From DATJLY01 sp035604195 (GTDB lineage: Bacteria; Pseudomonadota; Alphaproteobacteria; ATCC43930; CGMCC-115725): a stretch of DNA of 64,000 nucleotides. The stretch lies in assembly GCA_035604195.1 (NCBI GenBank), contig DATNIY010000102.1, positions 8,856 to 72,855 of the forward strand, read 5' to 3'. The notes beneath the pieces were generated by a model. The model worked only from the letters and a program-made list of their open reading frames with translations. It had not been told where the DNA came from and did no database searches. The position numbers were made by a program, and so were the translations under genes. Of this stretch, positions 49,429-58,025 are shown piece by piece. Positions within the stretch are counted from its first letter, which is position 1, and every line of letters starts with the position of its first letter.

Positions 49429-51519
49429 TCATCGGCCGCTGGCGACGACGCGGGTCTCGGCCCGGCGCAAGGCCGCGACGACGCGCTCGGCGGTCAGGAT
49501 CTCCGGCAGCACCAGGCCCGACGGCGCCCCCGGCCCATAGACCGCGTTGAAGGGAATGCCGTAGCGGCCGAAGCCGCGGAGATAGTTCGCGATCGCCGCG
49601 TCGGGCCGCGTCCAGTCGGCGCGCATCGGCACGATGACGGGCGCGGCGAGCCGGTCGCGCACCGGCGCGCTGTCGAGCACCAAACGCTCGTTGACCTTGC
49701 AAGTGAGACACCACTCGGCGCTGACATCGACGAAGACGACATGCCCGTCGCGCACCAACTCGCCGATCGCGGCCTGGTCGAAGGGATGCCAAAAGGCGTC
49801 GTGGCTCGCGCGCGGCACGACCCGCGGCGCCGCCACCGGAACCAGCAGCGCTGCCAACAGCGTCGCCGCCACCGCGCCGCGCCGCGCCATCGGCGTGCGC
49901 AGCAGCGCCAGCGCCGCGACCGCCGCCGCCAGCAGCGCCGCGATCGCCAAGCCTGCATCCGCGCCGGTCTCGGCGGCCAAGACCCAGAGCAGCCAGAGCG
50001 CGCTGACGCCGAGCGCCACGCCGAGGATGCGGCGCAGCGCCACCATCCACCGCCCCGGCCGCGGCAAGGCCAGCGCGAGACGCGGGACCGCCGCCACCAA
50101 CAGATATGGCGCGGCGAAGCCCAACCCCAGGGCGAAGAATATGGCGAGGATCTCAACCGGCCCGGCCGCCAGCGCGAAGCCGATTGCGGTGCCGAGGAAC
50201 GGCGCCGAGCAGGGCGTGGCGAGAAGCGTGGCAAAGGCGCCGGTCGCGACGCTGCCCAAGAGTCCCTCGCCGCGGGCGCGGCCGGCGAGACCGGTCAGCG
50301 TCTCCGGCAGCGGCACCTCGAAGAGGCCCCAAAGATTGGCGGCGAAAAGCGTGAGCAGCGCCGCCATGGCGGCGAGGAACAGCGGATCCTGGAACTGAAT
50401 GCCCCAACCGACCGCAATCCCGGCTGATCTGAGCCCGATCGCCGCCAGCGCCAGCGCCAAGAAGGAGAGCAGAATGCCGCCTGCGGTGGCGAGGAAGCCG
50501 CGCCGCACGGACCCTTGCGAGCGCCCGGCATGGCTGATCGCGCCCACCAGCTTCAGCGCCAGAACCGGCAGCACGCAGGGCATGATATTGAGGATGAGGC
50601 CGCCCAAGAGCGCCACGGCCAGCATCGGCAAGAGCGCCGCGAGATCGACCGCCGGGGATCCCAACACCGGCGTCACCACGGCTTCCATCGCCCGCCCGCC
50701 ATCGACCAGGGTCACGGTCAGATTCCTGCCCGGCAGCGCCGCGAGCGCCGCTGGCGCGCCGCTTGCGTTGAGCCGCAGCACGGCCTCGCCGGGGCCGGCG
50801 CCCGCCACGGTCCGCGGCGCGCCGAAGACGACGGCTCCGGCGCCTTCGATGAAGGCGTCCGGGGCGACCAGCGGCGGGTCGCTCGTGACCGCGAGTTCGA
50901 GCCGCCCTGCGCGGCCCGGCCGCCAGGTGGCGCCCGTGACCGTGACGCCCGCGCTTCGGCCGTCGCTCGGCACTTGGGCCGCATAGCGCGCGATGAGGGC
51001 GCCGAAGCCGGTCGCGCCCGCCGCCGGCGGACCGGCCGGCAGATCGAGCGTCAGCGTCGTCCGGTAGGGAATGCAGATCTCGCTGCAGGTCAGATAGTCG
51101 AGGCCCAATCGCAGCGCCAAGGGCGTGCCCGCCTCATTGAGCCGCGCGATGATCGGCAGGACGATCGTGCCGGTATAGCCGACCGTCTCGAGGCCGAGCA
51201 CCGAGAAGCGCTGCGGCGCCGGCCATTCGACTTGCGCCGATTTCAGGTTGCGCGAGCCCGTCCAATCGAGCCGCGGCGGATAGCCGGCGTCGCCGGGCGA
51301 GCGCCAATAAATCTTCCAGTGCGGCTCGAGACGAAATTCGAGGCCAAGCTCGACCTCATCGTCCGCGGCGACCGCAGGCTGCGCCGCGAGGAGCCGCACC
51401 TCGCCCTGCTCGGTCTCGAACCAGGGCGAGGCGGCAAGCTCGGCGCGCGCGGGTAGCGCGGTGGCCAGAACCACTGCCGTCACCGCGGCGCCGAGCCATC
51501 CTGCGCGTTGGTAAACCAT
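49429..51519 (-). CDS. dsbD: DsbD/ScsB-type thiol:disulfide interchange protein
   Basis: A 696-residue membrane reductase that passes electrons from cytoplasmic thioredoxin to periplasmic thiols. A signal peptide is followed by a periplasmic domain of about 270 residues with a TCSEIC pair. The eight-helix membrane domain has its redox cysteines in NIMPCVLP and ATPCSAPF. The C-terminal thioredoxin domain has Cys604 and Cys607 in WCLTCK. The long N-terminal domain is of the ScsB/DUF255-like kind and not the short DsbD-alpha. The start is the ATG at 51519 after GGAG; upstream in-frame starts place the signal peptide too far inside. Confidence 0.92.
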   Translation of the reverse strand: MVYQRAGWLGAAVTAVVLATALPARAELAASPWFETEQGEVRLLAAQPAVAADDEVELGLEFRLEPHWKIYWRSPGDAGYPPRLDWTGSRNLKSAQVEWPAPQRFSVLGLETVGYTGTIVLPIIARLNEAGTPLALRLGLDYLTCSEICIPYRTTLTLDLPAGPPAAGATGFGALIARYAAQVPSDGRSAGVTVTGATWRPGRAGRLELAVTSDPPLVAPDAFIEGAGAVVFGAPRTVAGAGPGEAVLRLNASGAPAALAALPGRNLTVTLVDGGRAMEAVVTPVLGSPAVDLAALLPMLAVALLGGLILNIMPCVLPVLALKLVGAISHAGRSQGSVRRGFLATAGGILLSFLALALAAIGLRSAGIAVGWGIQFQDPLFLAAMAALLTLFAANLWGLFEVPLPETLTGLAGRARGEGLLGSVATGAFATLLATPCSAPFLGTAIGFALAAGPVEILAIFFALGLGFAAPYLLVAAVPRLALALPRPGRWMVALRRILGVALGVSALWLLWVLAAETGADAGLAIAALLAAAVAALALLRTPMARRGAVAATLLAALLVPVAAPRVVPRASHDAFWHPFDQAAIGELVRDGHVVFVDVSAEWCLTCKVNERLVLDSAPVRDRLAAPVIVPMRADWTRPDAAIANYLRGFGRYGIPFNAVYGPGAPSGLVLPEILTAERVVAALRRAETRVVASGR

Positions 51520-51683
51520 GCGTCTCCACAGGCCGAACCAATGGTGCAGCCGATCCGGACCGTCTGACCCTGCCGCAATCATCCTGTTCATATAGTAATC
51601 CATCGCCGGCCCGACCGGGCAAATGCCGGCTTGTAAGGGCCGGAGGGCCGGCCTATGTCAAGCCGAAGAGGGAAGGTGTCGAT

Positions 51684-52238
51684 GTGACCTCGCTTGCCGG
51701 TCAGCTCCTGGTCGCCATGCCGCAGATGCAGGACCCCCGCTTTGCCCGGTCGGTCATCCTGCTCTGCTACCACAACGAGGAAGGCGCCATGGGTCTTGTG
51801 GTCAACAAGGTCATCGACCAGTTGACCCTGCCCAAGCTCCTGGAACAGCTCGACATTGCCGCCGAAGGCGTGAAGGGCGCGCCGCAGGTGTATTTCGGCG
51901 GCCCGGTCGAAGAGGGCCGCGGCTTCGTGCTGCATTCGGCGGATTACGTCGAGGACGGCACGATGATCATCGCGGATTCGCTGGCGCTGACCGCGACGCT
52001 CGACATCCTCCGCGCCATCGGCCGCGGCGCCGGGCCGCGGCGCTGCCTGCTCGCCTTGGGCTATGCCGGCTGGGGGCCGCAGCAGCTCGACGCCGAGATC
52101 CAGGCGAACGGCTGGCTCAACGTCGCGGCCGACGAGGACATCGTCTTCGGCACCAGCCTCGACGACAAATGGGCGCGCGCGCTCGCCAAGCTCGGCGTCG
52201 ATCCGCGCGCGCTATCGGGCGACGCCGGCCACGCCTGA
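51684..52238 (+). CDS. YqgE/AlgH family protein
   Basis: A 184-residue protein of the UPF0301 (YqgE/AlgH) family. It opens with LAGQLLVAMPQMQDPRFARSVI and contains the GAMGLVVNK and VYFGGPVEEGRGFVLH blocks. The family has been linked to alginate regulation in Pseudomonas, but the molecular role is unclear. It starts at a GTG at 51684 with GAGGGAAGG upstream. It is divergent from the DsbD-type gene across 164 nt and precedes the MetE-like gene by 43 nt. Confidence 0.94.
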   Translation: MTSLAGQLLVAMPQMQDPRFARSVILLCYHNEEGAMGLVVNKVIDQLTLPKLLEQLDIAAEGVKGAPQVYFGGPVEEGRGFVLHSADYVEDGTMIIADSLALTATLDILRAIGRGAGPRRCLLALGYAGWGPQQLDAEIQANGWLNVAADEDIVFGTSLDDKWARALAKLGVDPRALSGDAGHA

Positions 52239-52281
52239 TCTCGGTTTCGCGCCTGCGAAGACGGCAGACCGGGGGACACCC

Positions 52282-53466
52282 ATGCTCACCGCCACCAAGG
52301 ACCGCCCCCTGGCGACGACCATCACCGGCTCTTTGCCGCGGCCGCGGTGGTTCGTCGCCAATCTCGGCGGACGGCCCTTTCGCGCCGCGATCGGCGGCGA
52401 CCTGGCCTATCGCGAGCAATATTGCGACGCGGTTGCGACCTTGATCGCCGACCAAACGCGCGCCGGCCTCGACATCGTCAGCGACGGCGAGATGCGTTTC
52501 GACATGGACGCCGCCGGCCGCTCCTGGATGGGCTATGTCTTCGACCGCCTCGAAGGACTGGGGCACGGCGACATGCGCCCGCTCGGCATCCGGCCGGGCA
52601 TGCAGCGCGGCTTCGGCGAGCCCGGCCACATCCTGCATGATTTCCTCGAAACCAAGATGCCGCCGCTCATCATCGGACCGATCGGGCCAGGCACCTTGCA
52701 GTACGACAGCGTGTGGAAGCTCGCGCAGCGGCTGACCGAAAGAGCCGTCAAGATGGGGGGCTGCTCGGCGCAGCTCGTCGAGACCCATGTCGTTTCTCAA
52801 TCGCCGACGAATCCCTACAATGACCGACATGCGGCACTGATGGCGTTCGCCGACGCGCTCAACGAGGAGTACCATCGCCTCGCCGATGCGGGCTGCGCCA
52901 TCATCCAGGTGGAAGAGCCGTGCCTGCACTATGCCGCCGATGTCGGCTGGGAGATCCCGGTCGAGACTTATGTCGAAGCCTTCAACCGCGAAGTGCGCGG
53001 GCTTCGGGCGAAGACCGAGCTGTGGTGCCATAGCTGTTGGGGCAATCCGCTCGCCCAGCGCGTCCAGCTCCATGCCTCATATCGCCCGGCGCTCCCTTGG
53101 TTCGACCGGCTCGATGCCGACGTCCTCACCTTCGAGACCGCCGAGAACGACGGCGCCGAGCTTGCCGAGATCGCGGCCGCGATCGGCAAAGACAAGAAGA
53201 TTTGCATCGGCGTCGTCAGTCATCGCGCGCTTCAGGTCGAGACGCCGGAGCAGGTGGCGGCGCTTATCCGCAAGGCGCTGAAGCACATCGCGCCGGAGCG
53301 ACTGATCCTCAGTTCGGACTGCGGCTTCGGCCGGCAGGGCATGAGCCGGACGCACGCCTTCTATAAGATGGTGGCCATCGCGCGCGGCACGAACATCGTG
53401 CGGCGCGAGTTGGGCCTGCCGGAGGCCCCGGTCCGCGCGGCCGAGCCGCGTTATGCGCTCATTTGA
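52282..53466 (+). CDS. MetE-like cobalamin-independent methyltransferase, core domain
   Basis: A 394-residue single-barrel protein related to the C-terminal catalytic half of MetE. It has the zinc-site pattern: His and Cys in WCHSCWGN, a downstream Glu, and Cys in SSDCGFGR. SDGEMRFDM and VEEPCLH are further family segments. Full MetE is about 750 residues and has an N-terminal barrel that is absent here, so this may be a core-type enzyme using another methyl donor or acceptor. It lies 64 nt upstream of a binding-protein gene on the same strand. Homocysteine as substrate is an inference. Confidence 0.88.
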   Translation: MLTATKDRPLATTITGSLPRPRWFVANLGGRPFRAAIGGDLAYREQYCDAVATLIADQTRAGLDIVSDGEMRFDMDAAGRSWMGYVFDRLEGLGHGDMRPLGIRPGMQRGFGEPGHILHDFLETKMPPLIIGPIGPGTLQYDSVWKLAQRLTERAVKMGGCSAQLVETHVVSQSPTNPYNDRHAALMAFADALNEEYHRLADAGCAIIQVEEPCLHYAADVGWEIPVETYVEAFNREVRGLRAKTELWCHSCWGNPLAQRVQLHASYRPALPWFDRLDADVLTFETAENDGAELAEIAAAIGKDKKICIGVVSHRALQVETPEQVAALIRKALKHIAPERLILSSDCGFGRQGMSRTHAFYKMVAIARGTNIVRRELGLPEAPVRAAEPRYALI

Positions 53467-53530
53467 TTGACTGGCGGGCGGCGCGGGCGAAAATCGCAGC
53501 CGGAGCGGAAGAAGGACGAGGAGGTTCGAG

Positions 53531-54562
53531 ATGGCGAAGTTCAACGGACTCGGCGCGGCGCTCTGTGCGCTGGCGATCGCGGCGTTGTCGGCTGCCCCTG
53601 CGCCCGCCCTGGCGGCAGACGACAGCCATAGCCTGACGGTGCGTCTCGATTGGCTGCCGGCGGGCTATCACGCGCCGATCTGGCTCGCCGTCGACAAGGG
53701 CTGGTTCAAGAAGGCGGGGATCGAGGTCGCGGTTGCCGACGGCAATGGCTCGGCCACCACCGCGCAACTCGTCGGCGCCGGCCAGGTCGACATCGGCTGG
53801 GCGGCGCTCTCCAACATGGCGTTCGCACGCAGCAAGGGCATCCCGCTGATCTCGGTCGCCGGCTTCTTCCGTAAGGGCGACCTCGTGCTCATCGTCCCCA
53901 AGGACTCGCCGATCCAAGGCCCCAAGGATTTGCGGGGCAAGAAGCTCGTTACCACGCCCGGCGCGCTCGAAGCGCCCTTCCTCGACCCATTCTTCGCCAT
54001 CGGCGGGCTCACCCGGAGCGACGTCAATCTTCTCAACGTCGATGCCAGCGCCAAGGTCTCGACCTACATCACCTCCGATGCCGACGGCGTCTTCACCAGC
54101 ACGGCGTTCACGCTGCCGGTGGTCAACCCGAAGCGTCCCTCCCGTCCGCTGCTCTTCGCCGATTTCGGCCTCAACGTGCCGAGCTTCGGCCTCTTCACCA
54201 GCGAGGCCGTGCTCAAGCAGAAACCCGATGCGGTGAAAAAATTTGCCAGCATCGTCGCCGGCGCCTGGGCTTATGCGCTCAATGGGCACGAGGATGAGGC
54301 GGTGCAGGCGGTCCTCAAGAGCCGACCGCAGGCGCGGCTCGATGCGACGCTGCTGACCGCCCAGCTCAAGGCGTCGGAGCAGTTCCTCTACACGCCCACC
54401 ACCAAGGACCAGCCGATCGGCGTCCAGACCGACCAAGATTGGGCGGCGGCGATCAAGGCGATGGAAGAGGCGAAGATGATCGAGCCAGGCTCAAAGCCCA
54501 AGGACTACTACACCAATGCCTATCTCGACATGAGTCTGCTGAAGAACCCCGCCGGCGGCTGA
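53531..54562 (+). CDS. NMT1/THI5-type ABC substrate-binding protein (orphan)
   Basis: A 343-residue periplasmic binding protein of the NitT/TauT/ThiY (NMT1) type. A signal peptide ends about residue 29 (ALAAD) and is followed by VRLDWLPAGYHAPIWLAVDKGWFKKAGIEV, the usual first strand and helix. Members bind taurine, nitrate, or the pyrimidine precursor of thiamine; the LDWLPAGYHAP type leans toward thiamine-precursor or aromatic ligands, but this is weak. No permease or ATPase gene is adjacent, so it must use a transporter encoded elsewhere. ACGAGGAGG precedes the ATG. Confidence 0.9.
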   Translation: MAKFNGLGAALCALAIAALSAAPAPALAADDSHSLTVRLDWLPAGYHAPIWLAVDKGWFKKAGIEVAVADGNGSATTAQLVGAGQVDIGWAALSNMAFARSKGIPLISVAGFFRKGDLVLIVPKDSPIQGPKDLRGKKLVTTPGALEAPFLDPFFAIGGLTRSDVNLLNVDASAKVSTYITSDADGVFTSTAFTLPVVNPKRPSRPLLFADFGLNVPSFGLFTSEAVLKQKPDAVKKFASIVAGAWAYALNGHEDEAVQAVLKSRPQARLDATLLTAQLKASEQFLYTPTTKDQPIGVQTDQDWAAAIKAMEEAKMIEPGSKPKDYYTNAYLDMSLLKNPAGG

Positions 54563-54605
54563 ATGCCGGCGCCGCCAGCGCGACGGCGCTCAGCGCCGCG
54601 CCGCC

Positions 54606-55229
54606 TCAGCGCCGCTGCGCCTCCCACTCCTCGCGCAACAGGCCGAAGAGCAGATGATCCTGCCAGCGGCCGTCGATGCTGAGATACTCGCGCGCATAGC
54701 CTTCCTCGCGGAAGCCGCTCTGCAAGAGCAGGCGGCGGCTGGCGAGGTTGTGCGGCAGACAGGCGGCCTCGAGACGATGAAGCCGCGCCCGCTGGAAGGC
54801 GAAGATGAGGGTCAGCCGCAGCCCCTCCGTCATGTAGCCCTGGCGGGCGTAACGCTCGCCGATCCAATAGCCGAGGCTGCCGGTTTCGGCGACGCCGCGC
54901 CGCACGTTGCTGATGCCGATGCCGCCGACGAGCACATCGTCGCCGAGGCGGAAGAGCAGAAAGCTGTAGCCCAGGTCGCTGCGCCATTCGACCGCATAGC
55001 GCGCCAGCCGCCGGCGAAAGGCGCCGCGGGTCAGCGCATCGGCGGACCAGCTCGGCTCCCACGGGCTGAGGAAGTCGCGCGATTCGGCCCGGAGCCGCGC
55101 CCACTGCGCCCAGTCGCGCCGGTCCGGCGCGCGCAGCACGACGCGCTTGCCGTCCAGGCGGAAGGGCGGCGGCTGCGTGGCGAAGAAGCGAGGCAGGGCG
55201 ACGAGCTCCGACGGCACGACCGCCCTCAC
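54606..55229 (-). CDS. GNAT N-acetyltransferase, RimJ/RimL type
   Basis: A 207-residue acetyltransferase. RLDGKRVVLRAPDRRDW opens the GNAT fold, and GSLGYWIGERYARQGYMTEGL carries the acetyl-CoA pyrophosphate loop. The C-terminal NLASRRLLLQSGFREEGYAREYL is the usual RimJ/RimL helix and strand. The target is likely a protein N-terminus or an amino acid. It begins at a GTG that overlaps the stop of the M16 protease gene by 3 nt and forms the end of the thrC operon. This thrC-M16-GNAT order recurs in Alphaproteobacteria. Confidence 0.9.
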   Translation of the reverse strand: MRAVVPSELVALPRFFATQPPPFRLDGKRVVLRAPDRRDWAQWARLRAESRDFLSPWEPSWSADALTRGAFRRRLARYAVEWRSDLGYSFLLFRLGDDVLVGGIGISNVRRGVAETGSLGYWIGERYARQGYMTEGLRLTLIFAFQRARLHRLEAACLPHNLASRRLLLQSGFREEGYAREYLSIDGRWQDHLLFGLLREEWEAQRR

Positions 55230-56485
55230 ACCAGGAGACGCTCGGCGAGCCGGCCGTATTGTTCGAGCTGTCCGACCGGGCCCAAGGCCGCAAGCGTCGG
55301 ACGCGCCGAGACGAGCCGCCGCGCCACGCGCTCGACGCCGCCGGCATCGACCGCGTCGATGTGAGCGACGAGTTCGGCAAGCTCGAGCGGCCGGCCGAAG
55401 ATCAGCATGTGGTTCGCCTGCTGCTCGCAGCGCGCCGCGGTGGCTTCGAGCGACATCAACAGCCCGGCCTTGAGTTGCGCCCGCGCGCGCTCGAGCTCGG
55501 CCGGCGCCAGGCCCTCGCCGAGCCGGCGGATCTCGCGGCACAAGGTCGGCATCAGCTCGGCCGCCTCGGCCTCGCCGGTGCCGGCATAGACGCCGAAGAT
55601 GCCGCCGTCGCTGTAGGAATGGGTGAAGGAGTAGATCGAATAGACCAGGCCGCGCTTCTCGCGGATCTCCTGAAAGAGGCGCGACGACATGCCGCCGCCG
55701 AGCGCCGCCGACACCACCGCGGCGGCGTAATAATCGGGATCGGCGAAGGCGAAGCCGGGGAAGCCGAGGAGGATGTGGACTTGCTCGAGCTCGCGCATCT
55801 GCCGCAGCTCGCCGCCGACATAGCGGGCGGGCTCGGTCTTGGCCGCGCTCTCCGCCGGAAGCTGCGCGAAGGCGCGCCGCGCCAGCGCCACCAGCTCGGC
55901 ATGATCGACATTGCCCGCTGCCACCAGCAGCATTCCTGGCGCGGCGTAGTTGCGCTTCAGGTATCCCGCCACGGTGTCGCGCTCGATGCGGCGGATGATC
56001 TCGGCCCGGCCGAGCACGGGCTGGCCCATCGGCTGGTCGGGAAAGGCCTGCTCCTGGAAGAGATCGAAGATGATGTCGTCCGGCGTGTCGTAGGCCTGGC
56101 CGATCTCCTGCAGGATGACGGAGCGCTCGCGCTCGAGTTCCTGCGCATCGAAGGTCGAGTTCTGCAGGATGTCCGCGAGGATGTCGACGGCGAGCACCAT
56201 ATCCGCCTTCAGCACCTTGGCGTAATAGGCGGTGTGCTCGCGCGAGGTGTAGGCGTTGAGATGGCCGCCGACCGCCTCGATCTCGGCGGCGATCTCGAGC
56301 GCCGAGCGCCGCGTCGTGCCCTTGAACGCCATGTGCTCGAGCAGATGCGCGACGCCATTGATTTGCGCCGCCTCGTGCCGCGTGCCGACGGCGACCCAAA
56401 CGCCGATCGAGACGGTCTCGACCGAATCCATGCTGTCGGTCAAGACGCGCATTCCGTTCTCGAGCGTGGTCAGCTGCACCGTCAC
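55226..56485 (-). CDS. M16-family processing protease (MPP-like)
   Basis: A 419-residue cytoplasmic-type M16B peptidase without a signal peptide, close to the mitochondrial processing peptidase beta subunit. The zinc motif HLLEH gives His47, Glu50 and His51, with Glu127 in the helix ERERSVILQEI as third ligand. GGGMSSRLFQEIREKRGLVYSIYSF is the conserved C-terminal domain segment. It starts at an ATG overlapping the thrC stop by 4 nt. It is the third M16 gene in the window and differs from the two exported ones. Confidence 0.95.
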   Translation of the reverse strand: MTVQLTTLENGMRVLTDSMDSVETVSIGVWVAVGTRHEAAQINGVAHLLEHMAFKGTTRRSALEIAAEIEAVGGHLNAYTSREHTAYYAKVLKADMVLAVDILADILQNSTFDAQELERERSVILQEIGQAYDTPDDIIFDLFQEQAFPDQPMGQPVLGRAEIIRRIERDTVAGYLKRNYAAPGMLLVAAGNVDHAELVALARRAFAQLPAESAAKTEPARYVGGELRQMRELEQVHILLGFPGFAFADPDYYAAAVVSAALGGGMSSRLFQEIREKRGLVYSIYSFTHSYSDGGIFGVYAGTGEAEAAELMPTLCREIRRLGEGLAPAELERARAQLKAGLLMSLEATAARCEQQANHMLIFGRPLELAELVAHIDAVDAGGVERVARRLVSARPTLAALGPVGQLEQYGRLAERLLV

Positions 56486-57912
56486 GGCGTCGCATCCTCA
56501 CAAGCGGCCCGCGCGCGCTCGCGGATGAAGCGCTGGACCGCCGCAATCTGGTTGGGAAGAACGGCGAGGCGTTCCGGCCGCGCCATCAGATCGTCGAGCC
56601 GCGCCGGCAGCGAGGGCCGGACGCCCGTTGCGCTCTCAACCGCGTCGGGGAATTTGGCGGCATGCGCGCAGGCGAGCGCCACCATCGGCACCGCCTTGTC
56701 GCGCCGTGCCGCCTGCGCCGCCGCCAAACCGATGGCGCTATGCGGATCGACCAATTCGCCGGTCGCGCGATAGGTCTCGGCGATCGAGCGGCTTGTGCCC
56801 TCGTCATCGACGCGATAAGCCGAGAAGAGCGCGCGCGCCTCGTCCCACAGCGCCGGCGTTGCGGGCAGCGTGCCGGTCGCCCGGAAGGCGCGGAAGGCGT
56901 CGGCGACAAGCGCGCCGTCGCGGCCGGCGAGCTCGAAATAGAGCCGCTCGAAATTGCTCGAGACCTGGATGTCCATGCTCGGGCTCAGGCTCGGCTCGAC
57001 CGCGCCGATGGTCATGCGGCCCTCGTTGATGAAGCGCGCCAGGATGTCGTTGCGATTGGTGCCGATGACCAGTTGCGCGATCGGCACGCCCATGCGGCGG
57101 GCGACATGCGCGGCATAGACATTGCCGAAATTGCCGGTTGGCACCGCGAAGGCGATGGCGCGGTCGGGCGCGCCCAAGGACACGGCCGCCGCCACGTAAT
57201 AGACCACCTGTCCGACGATGCGCGCCCAGTTGATCGAGTTGACCGCCGAGAGGTTCATCGCTGCGCGGAACGATTTATCCGCGAACAGCGCCTTCACCAG
57301 ATCCTGGCAGTCGTCGAAATTGCCGGCGATGGCGACGGCGTGAACATTGGCCGACGGCACCGTGGTCATCTGCCGCCGCTGCACTTCCGAGACGCGGCCC
57401 TCGGGATAGAGGATGAAGATGTCGATCCGCTCGCGATCGCGGCAGGCGGCGATCGCGGCCGAGCCGGTATCGCCCGAAGTCGCGCCGACGACGGTGACCC
57501 GCTCGCCGCGCCGCTTGAGCATGCGGTCGAACACCAGGCCCAAGAGCTGCAAGGCGTAATCCTTGAAGGCGAGGGTCGGACCGTGGAACAGCTCCATCAG
57601 CCACAGCCCGGGGCCGAGCTGCTTCAACGGCGCCACCGCCGGGTGGTCGAAGCCGCGATAGGCCTCGGCCACGAGATCCCACCATTCGTTCGCGGTGAAG
57701 GCGCCCTCGACGAAAGGCGCGGTCACCGCGGCGGCGATCTCGGCATAGCTCTTGCCGCGCAACGCCGCGAGGCGCGCCGCGTCGAGGCGCGGCCAGACGT
57801 CGGGGACGAAGAGCCCGCCATCCTCGGCGAGGCCTTTCAGGACCACGTCTTCGAAATTCAAGCGCTCCGGCGGCTTGCGGCCGTCGCGCGTGCTGACATA
57901 GGGCACGGGCAT
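56482..57912 (-). CDS. thrC: Threonine synthase
   Basis: A 476-residue PLP enzyme that makes threonine from O-phosphohomoserine. Lys117 in LAFKDYALQ binds PLP. Other conserved blocks are the MPVPYVSTR opening, ATSGDTGSAA, and NSINWARIVGQVVYY. It is the long threonine-synthase type found in proteobacteria and fungi. The ATG at 57912 starts the usual N-terminus. It heads the thrC-M16-GNAT unit. An AT-rich gap upstream may hold its promoter. Confidence 0.97.
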   Translation of the reverse strand: MPVPYVSTRDGRKPPERLNFEDVVLKGLAEDGGLFVPDVWPRLDAARLAALRGKSYAEIAAAVTAPFVEGAFTANEWWDLVAEAYRGFDHPAVAPLKQLGPGLWLMELFHGPTLAFKDYALQLLGLVFDRMLKRRGERVTVVGATSGDTGSAAIAACRDRERIDIFILYPEGRVSEVQRRQMTTVPSANVHAVAIAGNFDDCQDLVKALFADKSFRAAMNLSAVNSINWARIVGQVVYYVAAAVSLGAPDRAIAFAVPTGNFGNVYAAHVARRMGVPIAQLVIGTNRNDILARFINEGRMTIGAVEPSLSPSMDIQVSSNFERLYFELAGRDGALVADAFRAFRATGTLPATPALWDEARALFSAYRVDDEGTSRSIAETYRATGELVDPHSAIGLAAAQAARRDKAVPMVALACAHAAKFPDAVESATGVRPSLPARLDDLMARPERLAVLPNQIAAVQRFIRERARAACEDATP

Positions 57913-57929
57913 CCGGGGAAAAGGGTGAC

Positions 57930-58020
57930 GATTGGAGGGCAGCCTATCGCCCCCGGCCCGGCCCCGCAACTAGGGCGAATAAATGTGTAGAATCAATAAG
58001 TTAATGTTGATCTAACCGGG
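57930..58020 (-). promoter_or_regulatory. AT-rich gap upstream of thrC, possible promoter region
   Basis: Between the M32 gene and thrC, 57976-58015 is strikingly AT-rich for this genome, with TTAACT and TTGATT (minus strand) as possible -35 elements. No convincing -10 at proper spacing was found, so the call rests on composition and position only. Confidence 0.3.
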
Positions 58021-58025
58021 CCGCG

